Source: Ktedonobacterales bacterium (GTDB lineage Bacteria; Chloroflexota; Ktedonobacteria; Ktedonobacterales; JADMIN01). Taken from it: a DNA stretch of 10,304 bases. The stretch lies in assembly GCA_015478575.1 (NCBI GenBank), contig JADMIN010000043.1, positions 1 through 10,304 of the forward strand, in the 5' to 3' direction. The notes under the pieces are model-generated. The model was given only the letters and a program-made list of their open reading frames with translations. It was not told the DNA's origin and ran no database searches. Shown piece after piece: positions 1-5,674 of the stretch; position 1 is the stretch's first letter; each line of letters opens with the position of its first letter. Position numbers and translations under genes: made by a program.

Positions 1-18
1 CCCGTACACGAGCGGAAC

Positions 19-82
19 GTGAGGAAGATCGGCCCCAGCGACTAGGGTACCCCCACCCGACCGCTCGCGCCGATCTCCTCAC
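19..82 (+). promoter_or_regulatory. Leader stem-loop upstream of cmk
   Basis: The arms at 19-33 and 69-82 are complementary over 14 base pairs with one bulged A (GTGAGG-A-AGATCGGC against GCCGATCTCCTCAC), around a loop of about 35 bases. Inside the loop, GCGA (38-41) can also pair with TCGC (65-68). The loop bases CCCA (34-37) can pair with TGGG (83-86) just after the stem, so a pseudoknot or an alternative fold is possible. No T-run follows, so this is not a standard intrinsic terminator. It ends 33 bases before the cmk start codon, in a position to affect its mRNA. Its function is unknown, and I do not recognise a named riboswitch. Confidence 0.4.
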
Positions 83-114
83 TGGGGTGTGCCCAACGAG
101 AGGATACGCCGCAC

Positions 115-888
115 ATGCGCGAGCATCACCTGCGCGAGCATCACCTGCGCGAGCATCACCTGCGCGAGCACCCGCGGATCGCGATAGATGGTCCGGCCGG
201 CGTGGGCAAGAGCACCATCGGCGAGCGCGTGGCCCGCCGCTTGGCCTGTCTCTATGTGGATACAGGCGCGTTCTATCGGGCGCTTACCGGCCTCGCCCTG
301 CGCCAGGGCATCAATGTGGACGATGCCGCCGCGCTGGCCACACTCGCCGAGCACGCCGACATCCGCATCATCCCGCCGACGGTGAGCGACGGGCGTCAAT
401 ATACCGTGTTGGTGGATGGCGCCGACATCACCGCCGACCTGCGCACGCCAGCGGTCGAGGCCGCCGTCTCGCGCGTCTCCGCCGCGCCTGCCGTCCGTGT
501 CGCGCTCATCGCGCAGATGCGCCGCATGGCGGATGATCATACCGTCGTCATGGTGGGGCGAGACATTGGCACGGTCGTGCTGCCCGACGCCGACCTCAAG
601 ATCTACCTGATGACCTCTATCGAGGAGCGCGCGCGCCGGCGGCATGGCGACTTGGTGGCCCAGCTCGGCGCGGCCAGCCCGCCCTTTGAGGCGGTACACG
701 ATGATATCGCCCGGCGCGACGCGACAGACCAGGCGCAGATGCGGCCAGCACCCGATGCCATCATGCTCCACAACGATCACCTGGAGCCAGAGCAGACGGT
801 CGAACACATTCTCCGCTATCTGCGTGAGCGGCTGGAGCGATCTGGCAAGGTACTTGCGTCTGAAGACCAGCGGGAGGTACCACGCTGA
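115..888 (+). CDS. cmk: Cytidylate kinase
   Basis: This is a cytoplasmic P-loop kinase of about 257 residues that transfers a phosphate from ATP to CMP or dCMP in pyrimidine nucleotide supply. The Walker A loop GPAGVGKST lies at residues 26-34, the DTGAFYR motif at 49-55, the LRTP substrate segment at 109-112 and GRDIGT at 148-153. The ATG at 115 follows AGAGGA by ten bases, and no ATG, GTG or TTG lies between it and the P-loop, so the unusual 20-residue His/Arg-rich N-terminus appears to be translated. Near the C-terminus the family pattern R-D-x-x-D-S-x-R-x-x-x-P-L is altered: Asp205 is kept, but the Arg three residues later is Gln208 and about four residues are missing before the Asp214-Ala. 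The next gene, plsC, overlaps by one base, which suggests a shared transcript. The family assignment is firm; whether activity is normal is open. Confidence 0.95.
   Translation: MREHHLREHHLREHHLREHPRIAIDGPAGVGKSTIGERVARRLACLYVDTGAFYRALTGLALRQGINVDDAAALATLAEHADIRIIPPTVSDGRQYTVLVDGADITADLRTPAVEAAVSRVSAAPAVRVALIAQMRRMADDHTVVMVGRDIGTVVLPDADLKIYLMTSIEERARRRHGDLVAQLGAASPPFEAVHDDIARRDATDQAQMRPAPDAIMLHNDHLEPEQTVEHILRYLRERLERSGKVLASEDQREVPR
116..170 (+). repeat. 15-bp tandem repeat, 3.7 copies, in the start of cmk
   Basis: The unit TGCGCGAGCATCACC occurs perfectly at 116-130, 131-145 and 146-160, followed by a 10-base partial copy at 161-170. The period is a multiple of three and the array begins one base into the cmk start codon, so it is translated as repeated REHHL pentapeptides (residues 2-16, then REHP). 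Copy-number change would lengthen or shorten the protein without shifting the frame. Confidence 0.9.
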
Positions 889-1670
889 TGAGCGCCACAC
901 GCGCGTCCCGCCCTGAAGGCAAAGCGAACCGGATCGGCTACGAGTTGCTACGCGCTATCCTGGCTGTCATCTTCTTCTTCGTGGCCAAACTGCGTGTTGA
1001 GGGCGTCGAGCAAATTCCCCTCACAGGGCCAGTCATCCTGGCTGTCAATCACGTCCATTCAGCGGATATTCCCTGCTTCTCGCTGCGTATCCGGCGCGTC
1101 ACGCACTACATGGCCAAGATCGAACTCTTCAACGTGCCCGTGTTCGGCGGCGCCATGCGCCTCATGGGCGCCTTCCCCGTGCGGCGCGGCGAGCGCGACC
1201 GCGAGGCGTTAAAGGTGGCGGAGCGGCTGCTGCGCGAGGGGGAGGCGGTGGTGGTCTTCCCGGAAGGTCATCGCAGCAGCACGGGCGCGCTTGGCCCTGG
1301 GCACCCCGGCGCCACGCTGATCGCCCTGCATACCGGCGCGCCCATCGTGCCCGCGGCCATCACCGGCACCCAGCACCTCTTCAAGGGCCTGCGCTACGGC
1401 CCCTTCGCTCCCGTCGTGACCGTGCGCTATGGCAAGCCGTTCCGCCTCGTGCCCAGCGGCTCACGCGTCACGCGCGAAGATCTCGCGCGCGGCACCGATC
1501 TCATCATGTATAATATCGCCGTGCTGCTACCACCAGAGCTGCGCGGCAAATATGCCAACGCGCGCGTGCGCATCACTCCTGAGCCAGGTGGCGACGAGAT
1601 TCCCAGCATCGAATTCTCGCTGGAGGAGTCGGCGGCGCCGCTGCCACAAGGAAGACAGCAATCAGAATAA
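888..1670 (+). CDS. plsC: 1-acyl-sn-glycerol-3-phosphate acyltransferase family protein (PlsC-like)
   Basis: The product is a 260-residue membrane-associated acyltransferase, probably adding the second acyl chain to lysophosphatidic acid in phospholipid synthesis. A hydrophobic helix at about residues 20-34 should anchor it to the membrane. The catalytic block I, NHVHSAD, sits at 54-60 with His55 and Asp60. Block II is GAFPVRRG at 94-101, block III FPEGHRS at 124-130 (most relatives have Thr where this has His), and block IV APIVPAAITG at 151-160. The start codon overlaps the cmk stop in TGATG, and GGGAGGT at 872-878 is a strong ribosome site, so translational coupling with cmk is likely. The C-terminal 30 residues are Pro/Glu/Ser-rich and probably disordered. 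The acyl acceptor is inferred from the family, since related enzymes use other lysophospholipids. Confidence 0.9.
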   Translation: MSATRASRPEGKANRIGYELLRAILAVIFFFVAKLRVEGVEQIPLTGPVILAVNHVHSADIPCFSLRIRRVTHYMAKIELFNVPVFGGAMRLMGAFPVRRGERDREALKVAERLLREGEAVVVFPEGHRSSTGALGPGHPGATLIALHTGAPIVPAAITGTQHLFKGLRYGPFAPVVTVRYGKPFRLVPSGSRVTREDLARGTDLIMYNIAVLLPPELRGKYANARVRITPEPGGDEIPSIEFSLEESAAPLPQGRQQSE

Positions 1671-1807
1671 CCCCGCCCCCCGCGAGCGGCCCCGCGACCG
1701 TACGCCGCCCGATGCGGGGGAGCGACCGGCCACAGCCTGGCTGCGGCCGCGTGGGTGGATCAGGCAGACGCGGGACGTGCCGCGCGGAAGAGCGGAAGAA
1801 AGGCCCC

Positions 1808-2653
1808 ATGCACCCGAAGCCCACGCACCTCGGCGCGGAGTTCGCCGCGCAGTTTCAGGATGCGAGCATCGTGCGCGCCTATCCCCATCGCCCACCCTAT
1901 CCCGCGGCGGTCTTCGCGTTCTTGGTGGGCCTGCTGCCCCAGGCGTCGCGCGCGGTGCTCGACCTCGGCTGCGGCACGGGCGATCTCGCGCGCCCATTGG
2001 CGCCACTGGTCGCACGGGTGGACGCGGTGGATATCTCGGCGGGCATGCTGGAGGCCGCGCGCGCCCTGCCAGGAGGCGACCAGCCCAACCTCACCTGGAT
2101 CGCTGGGTCCGCTGAGGCGGCGCCCGTGCGCCCGCCATATGGACTCATCACCGCGGGGGAGAGTCTGCACTGGATGGCGTGGGATGTCGTGCTGCCGCGC
2201 TGCCATGCGCTGCTCGTGCCCGGCGGCGCGCTCGCCATCGTCGAGCGGGAGGAGGCGCCACAGCCCTGGTTCGCCGAGTTGGTCCTGCTGATCCAGCGTT
2301 ACTCGACCAACACGGCGTTTCGCCCCTATCACCTGATCTATGAACTGACCACACGCGCCCTCTTCACGCCGCTCGGCGAGTGGCTCACCGAGTTTCTGCC
2401 GCATCGCCAGACGATCGCGAGCTTTATCGAATCGCTCCACTCGCGCAATGGCTTCTCGCGCGACCGCATGCCACCGTCAGCCGCCGCCGCGTTCGATGAC
2501 GGCGTGCGCGCGCTCCTCGCCGCGGCCTTTCCCGATGGCCACGTCACGCTCCACGTGCGCGCGCGGATCACGTGGGGCACGCCCAGCCCATCCGTGCCAG
2601 GGACGCGCTCCACGCCCGCCACCACTCCCCCTCTTCCGCCCAAAAAGGGCTAG
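1808..2653 (+). CDS. Class I SAM-dependent methyltransferase
   Basis: The product is a 281-residue Rossmann-fold methyltransferase with no identified substrate. Motif I, VLDLGCGTGDL, lies at residues 50-60. The acidic residue that would hold the SAM ribose is Asp75 or Asp72 in VDAVDIS, and the later ESLHWMAW (118-125) matches the motif IV region of the Methyltransf_11/25 group. The C-terminal half is probably the substrate-binding part. The last 25 residues are Pro/Thr/Ser-rich and end in PPKKG. I chose the ATG at 1808 because AAAGG lies just before it and the homologous region starts there. An ATG at 1712 would add 32 Arg/Gly-rich residues with no clear ribosome site. A 137-base gap separates it from plsC, so cotranscription is uncertain. 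It converges with dgkA, sharing the CTAG at 2650-2653. Confidence 0.85.
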   Translation: MHPKPTHLGAEFAAQFQDASIVRAYPHRPPYPAAVFAFLVGLLPQASRAVLDLGCGTGDLARPLAPLVARVDAVDISAGMLEAARALPGGDQPNLTWIAGSAEAAPVRPPYGLITAGESLHWMAWDVVLPRCHALLVPGGALAIVEREEAPQPWFAELVLLIQRYSTNTAFRPYHLIYELTTRALFTPLGEWLTEFLPHRQTIASFIESLHSRNGFSRDRMPPSAAAAFDDGVRALLAAAFPDGHVTLHVRARITWGTPSPSVPGTRSTPATTPPLPPKKG

Positions 2654-3189
2654 CGGGCGAGGCGCAGCAGCGGCCAGAGGTGCGGGCCATAGACCAGCAG
2701 GGCGATCACGACCGAGAGCATGGCGCTTAGCAGGACGGCGCCCGCCGCGACATCCTTGGCGATGCGTGCCAGCGGGTGAAACTCCTGCGTCGCCAGGTCC
2801 ACACACGCCTCAGCCACCGTATTGAACATCTCCGCGATGAAGACGCTCGTGATCGCCACGAAGATCATCGCGAATTCGACCGGTGAGAGACGCAGCACAA
2901 ACCCTAGCACGATCGCGCAGAGGGCCAGCGCCACATGTACCCGCGCGTTGCGCTGCGTGCGCAGCGCGTACCACAGGCCATTCCAGGCATAGACAAAACT
3001 GCGTAAGAAGGATGCGCGCGCGGGCGCTGGTTGCGCGGCAAGCGCCGCGCGTGCGTCCCGTGCGTGTTGCGCGGGCGCGGGCAGTGCGCCGGTGGTCGTC
3101 TCAGCGCGCGGGGCGCCGCCGCTTGCGGCGTGTGCCTGGGTCGTTCGATGGGGCGCCGCGCCACGGCGCCTGGGGGGCGTTGTTTTCAT
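2650..3189 (-). CDS. dgkA: Diacylglycerol kinase / undecaprenol kinase family membrane protein
   Basis: This is a small integral membrane kinase that phosphorylates diacylglycerol or undecaprenol, recycling lipid or the cell-wall lipid carrier. The core occupies about residues 60-170 of 179 and has three hydrophobic helices at roughly 85-100, 103-121 and 147-167. Glu120, Asn123 and Glu127 have the spacing of the catalytic Glu69-Asn72-Glu76 of Escherichia coli DgkA, followed by VDL and the RIAKDVAAGAVLL segment typical of the family. The first 60 residues are a Pro/Ala/Arg-rich, probably disordered extension absent from ordinary members of about 120 residues, and no alternative start lies before the core. 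It sits 21 bases after ybeY, the usual operon partner. Gram-positive-type relatives mostly act on undecaprenol, so the substrate is undecided. Its stop overlaps the stop of the convergent methyltransferase gene. Confidence 0.9.
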   Translation of the reverse strand: MKTTPPRRRGAAPHRTTQAHAASGGAPRAETTTGALPAPAQHARDARAALAAQPAPARASFLRSFVYAWNGLWYALRTQRNARVHVALALCAIVLGFVLRLSPVEFAMIFVAITSVFIAEMFNTVAEACVDLATQEFHPLARIAKDVAAGAVLLSAMLSVVIALLVYGPHLWPLLRLAR

Positions 3190-3210
3190 CTATCCGCTCG
3201 GTTCTATCCG

Positions 3211-3903
3211 TCAGCGGGCGATACCTGCCTGAGCCAACAGCGCGTCCTGATGCGCGACCATCGCGGCGTACCCGGCATCCGTCTGATCATCATAGCCAAC
3301 TAGGTGGAGCACGCCATGGGCGAGCAGGTAGGCAAGCTCCCAGGCGACACTATGCCCCGCCTGGGCCGCCTGACGCGCTACCGCCTCGCGCGAGAGCGCG
3401 ATATCACCCAAGTGCAGCGGCATATCGTTAGGGTCCTCGTCCTCTGCCCACTCCGCCTCGTCGCCGCTATCGAGCACTTCACCAGCAGGCACGTGATCAG
3501 CGGATGGCGCGCCATCCGCGTTCAGCGGCGGCTGGGTTTCTAGGGTGATGGCGGCCAGCGTTGCCATCGCCTCGCGCGGCGGTAACGCCTCCTCTGGTGG
3601 CTGCCAGAGCTGATCCGTGGGCGCGGCCACCAGCGGAGTATCCAACAGCGGAAAGGAGAGCACATCGGTCGCCTCGTCGTGCCCACGGTAGTCGTGGTTG
3701 AGCACGTGGATGCCAGCGTCGTCGCTCACCAGCAGACTGATCTCCACCACCTGCGTGATGCCCACACGGGCGAGTGTCAGCGCCGCCACACGACGCAGCG
3801 CCGCCTCATCCAGCCCGAAGAGCGGCTTCACGTCGCCGGGTGGATCATAGGTGATCGCTAGCTCTACCGTCACCTCGTTCTCCACCTCACGACTCTCAGC
3901 CAT
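3211..3903 (-). CDS. ybeY: Endoribonuclease YbeY, 16S rRNA maturation factor, with insertion
   Basis: YbeY is a metal-dependent single-strand endoribonuclease used in 16S rRNA 3'-end maturation and ribosome quality control. The family signatures NHDYRGHDEATDVLSFPL (69-86), LGDIALS (165-171) and HGVLHLVGYDD (196-206) are present. The usual zinc motif is H-x3-H-x5-H; here it reads His196, His200 and Asp206, so the third ligand is Asp (codon GAT at 3286-3288). About 77 acidic, Pro-rich residues (88-164) are inserted between the two signature blocks, making it 230 residues against the usual 150-180. I start at the ATG at 3903, which follows AGGTGG by six bases. The ATG at 3966 would add 21 residues and lacks a ribosome site. 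It lies upstream of dgkA and downstream of the PKD gene. The phoH gene often found before ybeY is not here. Confidence 0.9.
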   Translation of the reverse strand: MAESREVENEVTVELAITYDPPGDVKPLFGLDEAALRRVAALTLARVGITQVVEISLLVSDDAGIHVLNHDYRGHDEATDVLSFPLLDTPLVAAPTDQLWQPPEEALPPREAMATLAAITLETQPPLNADGAPSADHVPAGEVLDSGDEAEWAEDEDPNDMPLHLGDIALSREAVARQAAQAGHSVAWELAYLLAHGVLHLVGYDDQTDAGYAAMVAHQDALLAQAGIAR

Positions 3904-3988
3904 GCTGCCCCACCTATCTCGCGGCACATCCACCGGAAGCGGCTCAGTATTCCTCAGGCTCCTCATTCTATGATATGCCCACGGCTGG

Positions 3989-4035
3989 CCGCTCTATCAG
4001 GCGTGTGGACTGGCCTGGCGCCAGGGAGAGAGCGG
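3989..4035 (-). repeat. Nested inverted repeat between the PKD gene and ybeY
   Basis: The outer arms CCGCTCT (3989-3995) and AGAGCGG (4029-4035) are perfect complements. Between them lies a perfect 12-bp palindrome, CCTGGCGCCAGG (4014-4025). In the minus-strand transcript this could fold just after the PKD stop codon and about 85 bases before the preferred ybeY start. No U-run follows, so it may be an RNA processing or stabilising structure, a weak terminator or a protein-binding palindrome. Nothing in the sequence decides between these. Confidence 0.4.
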
Positions 4036-4049
4036 AGCGCGCCTCGCGC

Positions 4050-5537
4050 CTACCACTCGTCGTCGCGCGAGCGCCGCTGCCGTGGGGACGGCCTTTGACG
4101 CGCGCCGCCATAGCGATCATCGTGGTGGTCATCGTGGCGTCGCCCCGCGCGCCCCTCAGGCGCGCGAGAGCGCGAGGAGCGGCCCGAACGGTACTCCTCT
4201 GCGTATCCTCCACGCGGCTCCTCGTCGTCCTGATATCCACCGCGGAACCCATACGCGTCGGCGCGCCCGCCGCGCCCACGCGCGGAGGGACCACCCCGCC
4301 GCGCTCGTGCCCGCTCCCGCTTGCGCTGCTCGGCGATGGCGATCTGCCGCCACTGGGTGCGGGCCGCCGCCAGCAACGAGACGAGGATGCCGAGCGCCAC
4401 CGCCGCGCCACCGATATAGTAGCGCCAGGGCGGGGCAGCCGGCACCGCCACCGTCACCGTTACGGCCTCGAACGGTCCGGCGGTCTGCCCATCGAACTCC
4501 TGCAATATGACGATGTACTGCCCCGTCCGCGCGAAACTATGCGTGATAGTGGGTTGCGGCGTCGTCTGATCGGGGGTGCCATCACCGAAGCTCCAGCCAT
4601 AGGAGACACCCTGGTTGGTTGGCAGCGCGGGCACCGTGCCTGGCGTGCCGACCTGCGTCTCGTTAAAGGTGAGGCTCTTGCCAGGCGCCACCGTCCGCGC
4701 GCTCGCGCCAAGCTCGCTCTGCGCGACCACCACATCGAGCGTCGTCACCGCCCTAGCGCCCTGCGCATCCGTCACCGTCAGCGAGATAGGACCTTTCCCC
4801 GCGACCGCGAATTGATGCGTCACCTGCGCGCCCGTCGCTGTCTGCCCATCGCTGAAGTTCCAGTTATATGTCAGGGGCGAGCTACCCGCCGCGGTAGGGC
4901 TGCTGGCAGCGGAACCGCTGGCGGTGGGGCTGCTGGCAGCGGAACCGCTGGCATCGAAGGTGATGCTACCGCCAAGGGTGACCATGGGCGCCGACGCGGA
5001 CGCGCGGGCCACCGGCGGATTGAGGGGCAGCGCGGCGATCACGTGGATCTGGGCGCTATCGAGTTCGGCCCAGACTTTGCGGCCGCTGTCGTACGTCTGG
5101 GCATGGATGGTGTAGGTGCCGGGCTTCTTATAGATATGTGATGGCGCGCTCCCGCTGGTGTCTATCGCGCCGTCGCCGTATATCCAGCGCCACTTGACGC
5201 TGGTCGGGTCGGGTGCGCTGGACACGCGGCTCAGATCCACGGAGAACGCGATGGCGCTGCCAACGGCATAGTCTGGCGCGAAGATGCCCAGAGGCCGGCC
5301 CGCGGCGGCGCCAGAGCCAGCGGGGAAGCGCTGCGCGGGAATGGCATTCGCCAGCATCGTCGGCCCCGCCGCCAGACCACAAGCAGACGCCGTGTTGCCG
5401 CGCGCCGGTCCACCCAGGGGCAGCGCGAGAGCAAGGGCCAGCCCGCAGCCGAGAAGCCCGCCCGCGACCCCTCTGCGTAGCCAAGTGGTCAGTGCCCTCT
5501 TCCCCCCGCCTGCCGTGTTCTCCGCCGCTCGTGCCAT
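4050..5537 (-). CDS. PKD-domain membrane protein with RGG-rich cytoplasmic tail
   Basis: This 495-residue protein looks like a surface protein with a single C-terminal anchor. A basic N-terminus and hydrophobic stretch (about 17-41) form a Sec-type signal. Three PKD-like beta-sandwich domains follow at about 88-168, 175-273 and 279-365, with signatures WRWIYGDG, WNFSDG and WSFGDG, each followed by an aromatic-rich strand such as GTYTI or GQYIVI. PKD domains usually mediate adhesion or carbohydrate or protein contacts. A transmembrane helix (about 372-392) precedes a 100-residue Arg/Gly/Asp/Tyr-rich tail with several RGG motifs. The ATG at 5537 follows GGAGG by eight bases; a GTG at 5555 is the longer, less likely start. 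It has no visible enzyme domain. It is the first gene of a minus-strand group with ybeY and dgkA, though the 146-base gap leaves cotranscription uncertain. No specific function can be assigned. Confidence 0.8.
   Translation of the reverse strand: MARAAENTAGGGKRALTTWLRRGVAGGLLGCGLALALALPLGGPARGNTASACGLAAGPTMLANAIPAQRFPAGSGAAAGRPLGIFAPDYAVGSAIAFSVDLSRVSSAPDPTSVKWRWIYGDGAIDTSGSAPSHIYKKPGTYTIHAQTYDSGRKVWAELDSAQIHVIAALPLNPPVARASASAPMVTLGGSITFDASGSAASSPTASGSAASSPTAAGSSPLTYNWNFSDGQTATGAQVTHQFAVAGKGPISLTVTDAQGARAVTTLDVVVAQSELGASARTVAPGKSLTFNETQVGTPGTVPALPTNQGVSYGWSFGDGTPDQTTPQPTITHSFARTGQYIVILQEFDGQTAGPFEAVTVTVAVPAAPPWRYYIGGAAVALGILVSLLAAARTQWRQIAIAEQRKRERARARRGGPSARGRGGRADAYGFRGGYQDDEEPRGGYAEEYRSGRSSRSRAPEGRAGRRHDDHHDDRYGGARQRPSPRQRRSRDDEW
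4891..4950 (-). repeat. 30-bp tandem duplication in the second PKD domain
   Basis: The bases 4891-4920 and 4921-4950 are the same 30-bp unit with a single A/G difference. In the PKD protein this encodes two copies of the ten-residue unit ASGSAASSPT (about residues 196-215), a flexible Ala/Ser-rich loop between the first strands of the second PKD domain. The near identity suggests a recent in-frame duplication. Confidence 0.9.
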
Positions 5538-5598
5538 CGTCGCCACCTCCGCCACGTCCGCGCGCTCACTCTGCCGTCACGGCTCTCCGCTGCCACAC

Positions 5599-5607
5599 AG
5601 CATAACA
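5599..5607 (-). promoter_or_regulatory. Candidate extended -10 promoter for the PKD gene
   Basis: Read on the minus strand, TGTTATGCT combines the TGn extension with a -10-like TATGCT. It lies about 60 bases before the chosen PKD start codon, giving a short leader. No good -35 hexamer is present at the usual distance, where an inverted repeat (5611-5641) is found instead. This is only a motif match, and the gene may also be read through from the upstream membrane-protein gene. Confidence 0.3.
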
Positions 5608-5610
5608 CGC

Positions 5611-5641
5611 AGCGGCGAACCGCTCGCCGCGACTCGCCGCT
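5611..5641 (-). terminator. GC-rich stem-loop between the two membrane-protein genes
   Basis: AGCGGCGA (5611-5618) and TCGCCGCT (5634-5641) are perfect 8-bp inverted arms with a 15-base loop; a second TCGCCGC copy at 5624-5630 allows a competing 7-bp stem. The element lies about 35 bases past the stop codon of the upstream minus-strand gene, so it could end that transcript, but no U-run follows. It also covers the -35 area of the candidate PKD promoter, so an operator role is possible. Confidence 0.3.
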
Positions 5642-5653
5642 TGGGGTACCGTA

Positions 5654-5663
5654 CACCTAGGTG
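5654..5663. repeat. Perfect 10-bp palindrome CACCTAGGTG
   Basis: This palindrome lies 11 bases past the stop codon of the four-helix membrane protein gene and next to a GGTACC palindrome (5645-5650). It is too short to fold as a useful hairpin and is better read as a possible DNA-binding site; no regulator can be named. Confidence 0.3.
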
Positions 5664-5674
5664 CAGCGCCAGCA

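Noticed and set aside
1..45. Possible 3' end of an upstream gene (frame one reads PVHERNVRKIGPSD then TAG).
   Set aside because: Only 14 residues are visible, no family is recognisable and another frame is also open, so it cannot be supported as a gene.
79..900. Long minus-strand open frame opposite cmk.
   Set aside because: It is the shadow of cmk in GC-rich sequence; the protein is His/Arg/Gly-rich with no recognisable domain.
1728..1748. Hairpin GGCCACAG/CTGCGGCC between plsC and the methyltransferase as a terminator.
   Set aside because: The stem has a mismatch, there is no U-run, and such short GC stems are expected by chance here.
3975..5141. 388-residue plus-strand open frame opposite the PKD gene.
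   Set aside because: Its sequence is Arg/Ala-rich low complexity, while the minus strand encodes clear PKD domains with a strong ribosome site.
5420..5460. LLGC in the PKD protein signal region as a lipobox.
   Set aside because: The Cys lies in the middle of the hydrophobic stretch rather than after it, so lipoprotein processing is unlikely.
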